DNA of 64,000 bases from contig JAKVHY010000006.1 of assembly GCA_023284085.1 (NCBI GenBank), positions 101,825-165,824 of the forward strand, given 5' to 3'. The DNA comes from Shewanella benthica (GTDB lineage Bacteria > Pseudomonadota > Gammaproteobacteria > Enterobacterales > Shewanellaceae). Each line of letters opens with the position of its first letter. Position 1 is the stretch's first letter. The notes beneath the pieces were generated by a model, which made no database searches, was not told the origin of the DNA, and saw only the letters and a list, made by a program, of their open reading frames with translations. Both the position numbers and the translations under genes were made by a program. This document shows, piece by piece, positions 7,829-16,130 of the stretch.

Positions 7829-9745
7829 TTAAAAAAGATAACGATACTGCATCTGGAATGTCCGCGGTGCGCCTAAGGTTTCGATAGGATATTCGGCGCG
7901 GTGTCCATGCTTAAAGATACTTTGGGTTATCTCGCTATCAAAAAGGTTATCTATGCTGAGTGATAATTGCTGATTTTGTGCGGCAGTTAACCAGTACTGT
8001 GCACCAGCACTGGCTAGCACGTAGTCACCTGCAGTTAAACCATAATCGAGAAACTCGCCGACATATTTGCCACTCAACCAGAAATTGAGTGCATCATTGC
8101 TTTGATAGTTAAGCTTACTAAAGCCGGTAAACTCGGGAACGCGGTTGATCTGCTCACCGGTATCTTCCCTTGTGGCATTGGCATAACCGGCACTGAACTC
8201 AAACTCTAGCGCCTGGGTGAAGTTAGTGACGAGATGGATGTCTGCACCGTAGCTAAGTACCTCGCCTGATACATTGTTATATTGCCAAACGGCGTTGCCT
8301 AGATCTGTCGCTTCTATCAAGTTGTCGATATTGCGCCAAAATGCATCCAGTGTGATGTGAGTGTCACCCTGAAACGTAAGGCCTAAGTTTATGTTTTGGC
8401 TGGTTTCAGACTCAAGGTCTGGATTACCTAAGGTACCGACTTGGGATTGCAGTTCCGACGCTGTAGCTTGTCTATAGCCGTTACCTACAGATCCTCTAAG
8501 CTGCCATAATGCATCGATTTCATGGGTTATACCCAGTGAGCCGACCCAGTGTTGATCTTTTTCAGAAAGCCGATTAAATCTAACGCCAACTGACAGCCCT
8601 GTATCGGGTAGAGCATCGAAGTGAGGCTGGTACTGGACGTAGGCCGCGTAGTTATTATCTTTTTCAGCGACAAACTCCATTACCTCATCAGCGCCCTCAT
8701 ATTGCTGAAACTCGACACCAGTGATCCATTGAGAACCCGATTTTGTCTGGTAGTTTGCCGAAATAGTCGCGCCGTTATCTTTAAAGCCCCAGTAGGCATC
8801 CCAGTAGGGAACATGGATATTTCCCTGATCATCCTTGGTTATCTCACTATAGTGTGAATCCCACTCTTGATAATATATCTTGGTTTGCAACAGCAGTTGC
8901 TCACTGGCTTGATATTGCCAATCTAGGTGAGAAAGGATCTGCTCTCTATCGTTTTCACTCAAGATTGCGTTATAGGCGAGGGGGCGTTCTAAGTTGCCGG
9001 TATTAACTTGAGTATAAAGGGTCAGGGTATGTTTATCATTTGCCTGCCAGTTGAGCTTGCCGCTGAAGTTATTCATCTGATAGCCTCTCGTCTTATCGAG
9101 TGCCGCAGTGGGTGAGTACTCCTCATCAGGCCATATTTGATAGCCATCAGATTGACTCGTGCTGGCACTCAGAGTGTACTGAAAGTTGTCAACTTCTGCA
9201 CTGACAAAGGCGCCAGCATCATAGCTTGGAAGTGAGTCAACCGACATTGATACTTCGCCTTGGTCGCTTCCTTGGTATTGCTTCGTAATAATATTAATCA
9301 CACCTGCAATGGCATCTGAGCCATAGATGACACCTTGGCCGCCTTTTATCACCTCAATTCGTTCAATCATCATCGGGTTTATGGTATCTGTATAGGTTGA
9401 ACCATAGAGTCGGTTATTGAGTCTGTTGCCATCGACTAACCATAAAATATCTTGAGGCCGACTCCCTTGAAGTGAGTAGTCGGTATCTGTATGGCGCCCA
9501 GCGCGCCCATTAGCGAAAAGCCCAGGTACAAACTGAGTTAATATTTTATTGATATCGACACTACCCGCTTGCACGATCATATCACTGCTAATCACAGTCA
9601 TATCACTGCCTAAAGTGACATTTTTATTTGTGCCATCATTTTCAAATGCAATGCCATGAACCGATATTCGCTCTATATCATCTGCAAATGATATATTTAC
9701 TATGCATAATAAACTTACCGCCAACCCCATTTTCTTGAGTGACAT
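7829..9745 (-). CDS. TonB-dependent outer-membrane receptor, probably for a nickel complex
   Basis: 638 residues with a signal peptide (cleaved near SFA-DD), a TonB-box-like stretch right after it (IERISV), a plug domain (~35-150, with GSRPQDILWLVDGNRLNN, IERIEVIKGG and GSDAIAGVINIIT) and a 22-strand-type barrel that ends in the usual aromatic residue (YRYLF). Receptors of this build import siderophore-like or cobalamin-like metal complexes using TonB energy. Its place beside nikR and nikABCDE, and the same dyad upstream as nikA, point to nickel; no B12-riboswitch-like leader was seen. The substrate is inferred, not shown. The start has an AAGGAA site. Confidence 0.88.
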   Translation of the reverse strand: MSLKKMGLAVSLLCIVNISFADDIERISVHGIAFENDGTNKNVTLGSDMTVISSDMIVQAGSVDINKILTQFVPGLFANGRAGRHTDTDYSLQGSRPQDILWLVDGNRLNNRLYGSTYTDTINPMMIERIEVIKGGQGVIYGSDAIAGVINIITKQYQGSDQGEVSMSVDSLPSYDAGAFVSAEVDNFQYTLSASTSQSDGYQIWPDEEYSPTAALDKTRGYQMNNFSGKLNWQANDKHTLTLYTQVNTGNLERPLAYNAILSENDREQILSHLDWQYQASEQLLLQTKIYYQEWDSHYSEITKDDQGNIHVPYWDAYWGFKDNGATISANYQTKSGSQWITGVEFQQYEGADEVMEFVAEKDNNYAAYVQYQPHFDALPDTGLSVGVRFNRLSEKDQHWVGSLGITHEIDALWQLRGSVGNGYRQATASELQSQVGTLGNPDLESETSQNINLGLTFQGDTHITLDAFWRNIDNLIEATDLGNAVWQYNNVSGEVLSYGADIHLVTNFTQALEFEFSAGYANATREDTGEQINRVPEFTGFSKLNYQSNDALNFWLSGKYVGEFLDYGLTAGDYVLASAGAQYWLTAAQNQQLSLSIDNLFDSEITQSIFKHGHRAEYPIETLGAPRTFQMQYRYLF

Positions 9746-9859
9746 TTATTATTCCTTTTTGTGTTCTCTGTTTTTATTTTGTAAAGCTAATGATGTTTTT
9801 TAGGGATTATAGAGTTGTAATTAAATAATGATGAGATCTGGATCGATGTTTTTTAATTC

Positions 9860-9888
9860 AGTGTTACCTTTTTAGTAAAAGTATTACT
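9860..9888. promoter_or_regulatory. Candidate NikR operator upstream of the TonB receptor
   Basis: AGTGTTAC, 13 bases, GTATTACT: an imperfect dyad (6 of 8 positions symmetric) 115 bases upstream of the receptor start. The same 8 + 10 bases with the same 13-base spacing occur in front of nikA. The spaced-dyad shape suits the tetrameric ribbon-helix-helix repressor NikR, encoded between the two sites. Confidence 0.65.
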
Positions 9889-9981
9889 GAGTGGTTTTAC
9901 CTGTTTAGCTCAATAGAGAGAGGTGGCCCTCCCTCTATTCTAAATGATGGTTTTCTCGTTTTATTCTAATAGAGTGGGGGT

Positions 9982-10392
9982 TTAAACTATTCCGGCACGA
10001 CTTAAACGTGCAACCTTGACGCCCTTGAGCGAGGATATTTTATTGGCTATTTCATTAACGGCATTTGCTTGACCTTTAATGATGATAGTTTCTAGACAGT
10101 TGTGATGATCTACGTGTACGTGAGTACTGCAAAGGACATGAATATAATCATTGTGTTGTATCTCAATTAATTTCTCGGAAAGCCCTTTCTGGTGGTGATC
10201 AAATACCAAGGTTAGCACCCCAACGACATCATCTTTACTGTTGTTCCATTGCTTATCGACAATTCTATCTCTAAACAGATCTCTAATATATTCAGAGCGT
10301 GACTGATAAGCGCGATCTTTTTGATCTAGCTCAATTTCTTTAAAAAGTGACTCAGGTAGGGATACAGTGAATCGTATGGTTTCATCAGACAT
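9982..10392 (-). CDS. nikR: Nickel-responsive transcriptional repressor NikR
   Basis: 136 residues. Residues 5-45 are a ribbon-helix-helix DNA-binding domain (RFTVSLPESL…SRSEYIRDLF). The ACT-like C-terminal domain keeps all four high-affinity nickel ligands of E. coli NikR: His80, His91, His93 and Cys99, in QH and HVHVDHHNC. With nickel bound, NikR represses nickel uptake genes. It lies between the TonB receptor and the divergent nikABCDE; two matching dyads flank it. A regulator of this locus is the natural reading. Confidence 0.95.
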   Translation of the reverse strand: MSDETIRFTVSLPESLFKEIELDQKDRAYQSRSEYIRDLFRDRIVDKQWNNSKDDVVGVLTLVFDHHQKGLSEKLIEIQHNDYIHVLCSTHVHVDHHNCLETIIIKGQANAVNEIANKISSLKGVKVARLSRAGIV

Positions 10393-10528
10393 AATAACCC
10401 GCTAAATAAGCAGTCGGTAATAAAAGTTGCTGAACATATTATCCCAGTTCAATTTTTAGATAGTGATCTTTGTCATACAAGTTTAAAAATTATAGCTATT
10501 TCACTGTTTCCCCACTTATGTCGCTTGT

Positions 10529-10557
10529 AGTGTTACGAAACGAAAAGTAGTATTACT
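10529..10557. promoter_or_regulatory. Candidate NikR operator over the nikA promoter
   Basis: AGTGTTAC-N13-GTATTACT, identical in both arms and spacing to the site at 9860-9888. It overlaps a weak promoter (TTGTAG at 10525-10530, 17 bases, TAGTAT at 10548-10553), so a bound repressor would block RNA polymerase. It lies in the nikR-nikA divergent gap, 32 bases before the nikA ATG. Confidence 0.7.
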
Positions 10558-10589
10558 GACCAATTACTTACAAATTGGCAGGTCGGTTT

Positions 10590-12143
10590 ATGAAAACGAT
10601 AATTGTTATTTTTTGTATGTGTTATTTATCACTAATGAGTCACTCTGTGATTGCAGAGCAGAACTCTTTAACGATTGCGCTCGGTAAAGAGCCTGATAGT
10701 GGTTTTGACCCTATATATGGATGGGGGAAATATAATAACCCCTTGTTTCAATCTTCATTAATAAAACGAAATAGTCAATTAGATATCACTCCAGACCTTG
10801 CCAGTGAGTGGGAATTATCGAAAGACAGAATAACTTGGACGGTAAACCTTAAACATGGCCTGTTATTTAGTGACGGGGAAGCGTTAACCAGCGATGATGT
10901 TAAATTTACATTTGATAAAGCTAAGTCGTCAGCATCAATTCATGATCTTACCAATTTAGATGAAGTAATTATTCAATCATCGACATCATTAATCTTTAAA
11001 TTGAAACATCCCGATATTAACTTTATTGATAACTTTATCAATATTGCCATCGTACCTAAACATATTTACGCGAAAGGTTATGGTCAACATCCTATCGGCT
11101 CTGGTCCCTATCAATTTGTCCGTTGGGATCGAGGTCAGCAACTACTGTTAGCACTCAACCCCCATTATTACGGTGATAAACCAGCATTTGAGCGATTGAC
11201 AATAGTCTTTAGCGATGAGGAGAGTAGATATTCCCGCCTCATGGCAGGTCAACTTCAATTAGCTGCCGTTGCCCCTCGTTATGCAAATCGACTTCCTGCT
11301 GGCTTTAGGTTATGGAGTATCGACAGTGTCGATAACCGTGGTATTGCTTGGCCTATGGTTAAAGCGAAAGGGGATATTGGCAATGATGTCACCTCCGAGT
11401 TGGTAATAAGGACGGTAATCGACATGGCAATCGATCGCGATATTTTGGTTAACCAACTGCTTGATGGTCATGCTACGCCTGCTTTTTCCATCTCTGATGG
11501 CCTACCGTGGGGCGTTAACCTCTCACTTGATAAAGCAGCACTTAATAAAAAGTCAGCCTCAAGTGAAAAGCTCTCTCAAGCTAAACAGTTACTCGATAAT
11601 GCTGGCTGGAAGCTGACGGATGACGTTCGTCAAAAACAGGAGCTAAAGGCTGAGTTTTCACTCTACTATCTCGCTGGAGACAGCATTCGAGAGCAACTGG
11701 CACTGACCGTCGCCCAGATGGTGAAGCCATTAGGCATTCATATCACCCCAAGAGGCGAAAGCTGGGAAAACATATACAAACATATGCATAGTCAACCGGT
11801 ACTGTTTGGCTTTGGTAGCCATAGCGCATCTGAGGTGAGGTACGTACACCACAGCCAGTATCGTGGTGTTGAGTACTTTAACGCGGGTTATTACAGTAAC
11901 CTTAGTGTCGACAAAGCCCTCGATGATGCCCAGCACGCCCTGACGTGGGAAAGCTCACTCCCCTATTGGCAAGAAGCGCAGCGGTTAATCAGTAAAGATC
12001 GTCCCTGGAGCTGGCTGGTGAATTTAAAGCATTTATATGCAGCCTCTCCCTGTTTAGATCTTGGTGAACCAGGCATTGAGCCTCATGGACATGGCTGGCC
12101 TTTAGCCAATAACATCAGCCAATGGCGGTGGATATGTCACTAA
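10590..12143 (+). CDS. nikA: Nickel ABC transporter, substrate-binding protein NikA
   Basis: About 517 residues from the ATG at 10590; an upstream in-frame TTG at 10575 would spoil the signal peptide (MKTIIVIFCMC…VIAEQ). The protein belongs to the family-5 (peptide/nickel) binding proteins: PDLASEWELS, WTVNLKHGLLFSDGE, DVKFTF and GSGPYQF are all typical. In the periplasm it would capture nickel, probably as a complex, and hand it to NikBC. First gene of a five-gene run; putatively NikR-controlled through the dyad just upstream. Peptide transport is the alternative, but the locus argues for nickel. Confidence 0.9.
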   Translation: MKTIIVIFCMCYLSLMSHSVIAEQNSLTIALGKEPDSGFDPIYGWGKYNNPLFQSSLIKRNSQLDITPDLASEWELSKDRITWTVNLKHGLLFSDGEALTSDDVKFTFDKAKSSASIHDLTNLDEVIIQSSTSLIFKLKHPDINFIDNFINIAIVPKHIYAKGYGQHPIGSGPYQFVRWDRGQQLLLALNPHYYGDKPAFERLTIVFSDEESRYSRLMAGQLQLAAVAPRYANRLPAGFRLWSIDSVDNRGIAWPMVKAKGDIGNDVTSELVIRTVIDMAIDRDILVNQLLDGHATPAFSISDGLPWGVNLSLDKAALNKKSASSEKLSQAKQLLDNAGWKLTDDVRQKQELKAEFSLYYLAGDSIREQLALTVAQMVKPLGIHITPRGESWENIYKHMHSQPVLFGFGSHSASEVRYVHHSQYRGVEYFNAGYYSNLSVDKALDDAQHALTWESSLPYWQEAQRLISKDRPWSWLVNLKHLYAASPCLDLGEPGIEPHGHGWPLANNISQWRWICH

Positions 12144-12171
12144 TTCTGTTGTTTATCACTATCACCCCCAA

Positions 12172-13170
12172 ATGGTATCGCTTATGGCAGTAGTACCTAA
12201 GTGGGCTAATTCAAGAATATTCACTACCGTGGCAAGGTTGTTCCTGCAACTTGTGCTGGTTATCTTATTGGCTTACTTGTTGCTCTCTTGGTCTCCACTT
12301 GACCCCATCAATGCTTATCTGGGGGGGAATCTATATTCAGTTTCAGCCCAGCAAAAGGCAGAATTAACCGTGCAGCTTGGGCTTGACCAGAGTGTCGCGC
12401 AGCAGTTTTTGCATTGGTTTAATGAGCTGATCAGCGGTAATTTAGGCTACTCCAACCTCTATCAACAGAGTGTCTCTGAAATTATTAAAGATAAGCTGCC
12501 TCTGTCTCTGCTATTGATTGGTCTTAGTTGGCTTGCTTCACTATTTATGGGTTACCTCTTAGGCTTATTAGCTGGGCTGTTTCAGGGGCGATTTGTCGAT
12601 AGAGTGATTAACCAATCAGCTTGGCTACTAGCGTGTATCCCCTCATTTTGGTTAGGCATGCTGCTTATTAGTCTGTTTTCTGTTGCCCTTAGTCTTACCC
12701 CTGTCTGCTGCGCCGCGCCCATTGGAATGCGCTTTGAAGAACAATCATTTTGGAGTATGAGCCAGCATCTGTTGCTGCCGGTGATGACACTCGCGCTAGT
12801 GCATATGGCGCCGATTATTTTGCATACCCGTGAGAAGGTGATTGACGTGCTCAATAGTGATTATGTGGTTTATTCACATTTGCATGGGGACAGTAAACGC
12901 CAGGTGGTGAGCTTTCATGTGCTTAAAAACAGCGTACTGCCGGCAATAGTGCTGCACTTCGCCAGCTTTGCTGAGCTATTTGGTGGCTCTATTTTAGCTG
13001 AAACAGTGTTTAACTTTCCAGGTCTTGGTGCCAGCATCGTCAAGGCAGGCCTTGCCAATGACACCGCGCTTTTAATGGGGTGTACCTTGATCTCGGCCTT
13101 GTTGGTTTTTTGCGGTAATTTAATCGCTAACGGCTTATCAAAATACCTGCTTGCTGGAGAGTCAAAGTGA
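12172..13170 (+). CDS. nikB: Nickel ABC transporter permease NikB
   Basis: 332 residues with six hydrophobic segments. The DppB-type N-terminal segment, the LGLDQSVAQQFLHWFNELISG (loop) region and the cytoplasmic coupling loop of binding-protein-dependent permeases (…SFHVLKNSVLPAI…) are clear. It would form the inner-membrane channel with NikC. The start at 12172 lacks a good ribosome site; an ATG at 12184 is an alternative. It follows nikA by 28 bases and overlaps nikC. Confidence 0.9.
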   Translation: MVSLMAVVPKWANSRIFTTVARLFLQLVLVILLAYLLLSWSPLDPINAYLGGNLYSVSAQQKAELTVQLGLDQSVAQQFLHWFNELISGNLGYSNLYQQSVSEIIKDKLPLSLLLIGLSWLASLFMGYLLGLLAGLFQGRFVDRVINQSAWLLACIPSFWLGMLLISLFSVALSLTPVCCAAPIGMRFEEQSFWSMSQHLLLPVMTLALVHMAPIILHTREKVIDVLNSDYVVYSHLHGDSKRQVVSFHVLKNSVLPAIVLHFASFAELFGGSILAETVFNFPGLGASIVKAGLANDTALLMGCTLISALLVFCGNLIANGLSKYLLAGESK

Positions 13171-14093
13171 ATGATTGCCACCTAGCCAAAGTAAATACCT
13201 GGCGGAGCTCATCAGTGGAGCGATTTTTGTCACAAAAGGGTGCTGTAGCGATTGGCTGTTCTCTTTTATTACTGCTGTTGAGTGCCTTTTTCTGGCCTTC
13301 ATCGGGAACCGAGATAAACCTGCTCAATAAGAATATGGCGCCGAGTCTTACTTATCTTTTTGGCACTGACTGGCTGGGTCGCGATCTCTTTAGTCGCAGT
13401 TTAAAGGCTCTGGTCAGTAGTTTTTATATTGGTGGCATGGCGGTGATATTAAGTTGCACCTTAGCACTGATGATGGCGATGCTCGCGTTAGTAAATAGAT
13501 ATTTTCGCTGGAGCGTCGATTTGCTGGTGGATCTGTTTATGTCACTTCCTCATCTTCTGCTGCTTATCCTGCTCGCCTTGGTGTTCGGTGGCGATCAACA
13601 GGGGTTAGTGATGGCGATAGCATTGAGCCACTGGCCAAGGTTAACGCGTCTACTTAGGTTTGAGATGCAGGTAATAGCTAACACCCCTTACTTTCAGTTA
13701 GCAAAGCAGTTTGGACACTCGCCATTGGTTATCTTAAAGCGACATATGTTGCCCCATCTGCTGCCTCAATGGTTTGTTGGTGCCTTGCTACTATTTCCCC
13801 ATGCGTTGACACATATGGCGGCATTGACCTTTTTAGGCTTTGGCTTAGATCCATCAACTCCCTCTATGGGAGCACTGCTTTCTCAAGCGAGTCAATACTT
13901 ACTAACTGGGATGTGGTGGTTGGCGTTGTGTCCGGGAGGGTTATTGCTCATTAGCTTGTTGATGCTCTCCTATCTGGCCAATAGCGTGCTTAAAATTGTT
14001 CGAGAAGGCCCGCAAACAACAACGACAAGCATTAGGAGTAAAGTGAATCTCGAAATAAAGCCCAGAATAAAAGTCGGAGTAAAAAATGCTTAG
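13167..14093 (+). CDS. nikC: Nickel ABC transporter permease NikC
   Basis: 308 residues. It begins at a GTG inside a GTGA overlap with the nikB stop, indicating coupled translation. The N-terminal region has one transmembrane segment, then the FGTDWLGRDLFSR signature of DppC-type permeases, five more segments and the coupling loop (FGHSPLVILKRHMLPHLLP). The C-terminus (after ~285) is a basic hydrophilic tail. Partner of NikB. Confidence 0.9.
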   Translation: MNDCHLAKVNTWRSSSVERFLSQKGAVAIGCSLLLLLLSAFFWPSSGTEINLLNKNMAPSLTYLFGTDWLGRDLFSRSLKALVSSFYIGGMAVILSCTLALMMAMLALVNRYFRWSVDLLVDLFMSLPHLLLLILLALVFGGDQQGLVMAIALSHWPRLTRLLRFEMQVIANTPYFQLAKQFGHSPLVILKRHMLPHLLPQWFVGALLLFPHALTHMAALTFLGFGLDPSTPSMGALLSQASQYLLTGMWWLALCPGGLLLISLLMLSYLANSVLKIVREGPQTTTTSIRSKVNLEIKPRIKVGVKNA

Positions 14094-14883
14094 TGTAGAG
14101 AAGTTATCGATACAATCAGATGAGGTGAATCTACTCTCTCCTATTAGTTTTGAGCTAAAACCGGGTAAAATAATGGGCGTGATTGGTGCTAGTGGCAGCG
14201 GTAAAAGCTTACTTGCCTCAGCCATCCTTGGAGATATTCCCAAGGGGTTCTCACGTGGTGGCAAGGTAACTTTTAGTACCGAAGGCCTAGCTAATTCGGA
14301 TGACTCGTTTGCCTCAGTTGCTTCCGTTGCATTAGCTGCGCAGTCGGCGACGGTGCTCGACCCGCTTCGCACTGTACTCACTCAGCTTCTTCGTCGAGTA
14401 AAATTGACGACACAGCGAAAAGCAGAATCGACTCAAAGTGCTTTGCTCAAAACGACACTCAATACACAGAGTCAGTACACTCAACTGATCAATCGACAGA
14501 TTGCTCGCTGCTATCCTCACCAACTGTCAGGGGGGATGGCTAAAAAAGCACTACTTGCTCAGGCTAGCTGGCAGCAGACCGATTATATTTTGGCTGATGA
14601 ACCTTGTTGCGGGCTAGATAGTCAAAGCGCACAGGATATTTATGCTCATCTATCTTATCTGGCTAAACAGGAGACTAGGGGGGTTTTGGTGATCAGCCAC
14701 AATTTAAAGCAGCTACTTTCTGTGGCCGATGAAATCTTGGTTTTACAAGAGGGTCAGCTTGTCGAGAGAACCACACCGGATAAGATTTTATCGGGTATGA
14801 GTCATCCCTATACACAAGCACTTTGGCAGGCTATTCCCGCTAATTGGCACAAAGAGAAGGTTAAGTATGCTGAGATTGCCTAG
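14086..14883 (+). CDS. nikD: Nickel ABC transporter ATPase NikD
   Basis: 265 residues, overlapping nikC by eight bases. Walker A GASGSGKS (34-41), signature LSGGMAKKALLAQA, Walker B YILADEPCCGLD and the switch histidine in VISHN are all present. The C-terminal part (HPYTQALWQAIP) is the oligopeptide/nickel-type extension that follows the ATPase core. It would power import together with NikE. Confidence 0.9.
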   Translation: MLSVEKLSIQSDEVNLLSPISFELKPGKIMGVIGASGSGKSLLASAILGDIPKGFSRGGKVTFSTEGLANSDDSFASVASVALAAQSATVLDPLRTVLTQLLRRVKLTTQRKAESTQSALLKTTLNTQSQYTQLINRQIARCYPHQLSGGMAKKALLAQASWQQTDYILADEPCCGLDSQSAQDIYAHLSYLAKQETRGVLVISHNLKQLLSVADEILVLQEGQLVERTTPDKILSGMSHPYTQALWQAIPANWHKEKVKYAEIA

Positions 14884-14952
14884 CTCCTATGTGAGCTCTG
14901 TTATTAGTAAGCGCCATAGCTACTTTTCATATGGCATCGATGGGAAAGTAGT

Positions 14953-15549
14953 ATGTTGAAGTTAAGTAACGGTCATCTCGCCTATGGCATTGGTGAACAA
15001 ACGGGGATTCAATTTCCTGACATTGAGCTTTTACCTGGCCAAAGTTTAGGCCTGTTTGGACCAAGCGGCCTTGGAAAGTCATCACTGGCCAAGGTGTTAG
15101 CAGGCATAGAGGCGTTAAGTGGTGGTGAGCTTGTACTTCCAGAAAAACAATCAGGCTTGGCCAATCCAGTTCAATGGATCTTTCAGCAACCTGAATTTGC
15201 TTTTAATCCTAGGCTAACTTTACGTGCGTCACTCGAAGAGAGCTGGAGAGGAGAGGGCTATCAATCGCTTTTAGCACAATTTGCTATATTGCCAAGCTGG
15301 TTAGATAGACGACCCTCCCAGGTTTCTGGAGGCCAGTTACAGAGGATCAATATTTTGCGGGCCCTTACCGAGAGTACCCAATACTTAATTTGTGATGAAA
15401 TAACCGCGCACCTGGATATGTTAACTCAGCAGCAGATCTGGCAATCGCTGGGTCAGTATACAAAAGAGAGGAAACTGGCGCGACTCGTTATCTCCCACGA
15501 TGAGGAGCTACTCGGGCAGGTTTGCGATAGTATTATCTACTGGTCATAA
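14953..15549 (+). CDS. nikE: Nickel ABC transporter ATPase NikE (short)
   Basis: 198 residues: Walker A GPSGLGKS (36-43), Q-loop FQQPEFAFNP, signature VSGGQLQR, Walker B YLICDEITAHLD and VISHDEE. It is shorter than typical NikE (~260) because the C-terminal extension is missing, but the ATPase core is whole, so it is probably functional. It starts 69 bases after nikD and ends 20 bases before an octamer repeat tract. The shortened end could be natural or the result of repeat-associated change. Confidence 0.88.
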   Translation: MLKLSNGHLAYGIGEQTGIQFPDIELLPGQSLGLFGPSGLGKSSLAKVLAGIEALSGGELVLPEKQSGLANPVQWIFQQPEFAFNPRLTLRASLEESWRGEGYQSLLAQFAILPSWLDRRPSQVSGGQLQRINILRALTESTQYLICDEITAHLDMLTQQQIWQSLGQYTKERKLARLVISHDEELLGQVCDSIIYWS

Positions 15550-15568
15550 GCAGCCGTAGGCATGATTA

Positions 15569-15648
15569 CTTCTCAACTTCTCAACTTCTCAACTTCTCAA
15601 CTTCTCAACTTCTCAACTTCTCAACTTCTCAACTTCTCAACTTCTCAA
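15569..15648. repeat. Ten perfect tandem copies of CTTCTCAA
   Basis: Ten exact head-to-tail copies of an 8-base unit. It lies between nikE and a minus-strand membrane-protein ORF, whose stop codon is formed by the repeat itself. The unit length is not a multiple of three, but because the ORF ends within the first three units, copy-number change would not alter the protein. Copy number is likely to vary between isolates. Confidence 0.95.
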
Positions 15649-15904
15649 ACAGAAAACGATTGAGGTCAGTAATTTTTATCTCTCTTAACAAGATTATTAT
15701 AGAAAAAGTAACCATGGTGGCGATAACTAAGGAAAACAGCAGTGAATTTTCCAAGCCAGCCCGACAGGTAAGTGTTATCGCTCGGAGGTCGCCATTGCTG
15801 TCTTCTCTTGTAGCGTACTTCGTATGTTCAAAGCCATTCCTCTTTCGATACTGCTCAAGATTCTCTATTATTGTTTCCATTTTTAACATCCTGTCACTAC
15901 TCAT
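15629..15904 (-). CDS. Hypothetical single-span membrane protein
   Basis: Up to 91 residues from the ATG at 15904; a better ribosome site (AGG, nine bases) precedes a later ATG at 15880, which would give 83 residues. The N-terminal ~55 residues are polar with a KMETIIENLEQYRKR helix, followed by one strong transmembrane segment (LLFSLVIATMVTFSIIILL). The last residues (EKLRS) and the stop are encoded by the octamer tract. No family recognised; it may be real but the evidence is only composition and the membrane segment. Confidence 0.4.
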   Translation of the reverse strand: MSSDRMLKMETIIENLEQYRKRNGFEHTKYATREDSNGDLRAITLTCRAGLENSLLFSLVIATMVTFSIIILLREIKITDLNRFLFEKLRS

Positions 15905-16130
15905 CCCATCCAGCTGAAATATTGCTAGTTTATTGTGCTGCAAACTGTATTTTTATATATAAGTCTCTCGTTTTTCAGGCTCAATTCATAGTGAAAGTTT
16001 ATAAGGTTAAGTCCCTTTGTGATTTGTTTCCGTTTTATTACCGATAAATCTATAATGCTGCATTAATGCAAGACGAGAATAACAAGATAACAATAACAAG
16101 ATAGTTAACAGATTGGAGTTTTTACAAAAT

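Noticed and set aside
10473..10478. TCATAC half of an E. coli-type NikR box in the nikR-nikA gap
   Set aside because: No GTATGA is found 16 bases away, and the shared AGTGTTAC-N13-GTATTACT dyad explains the locus better.
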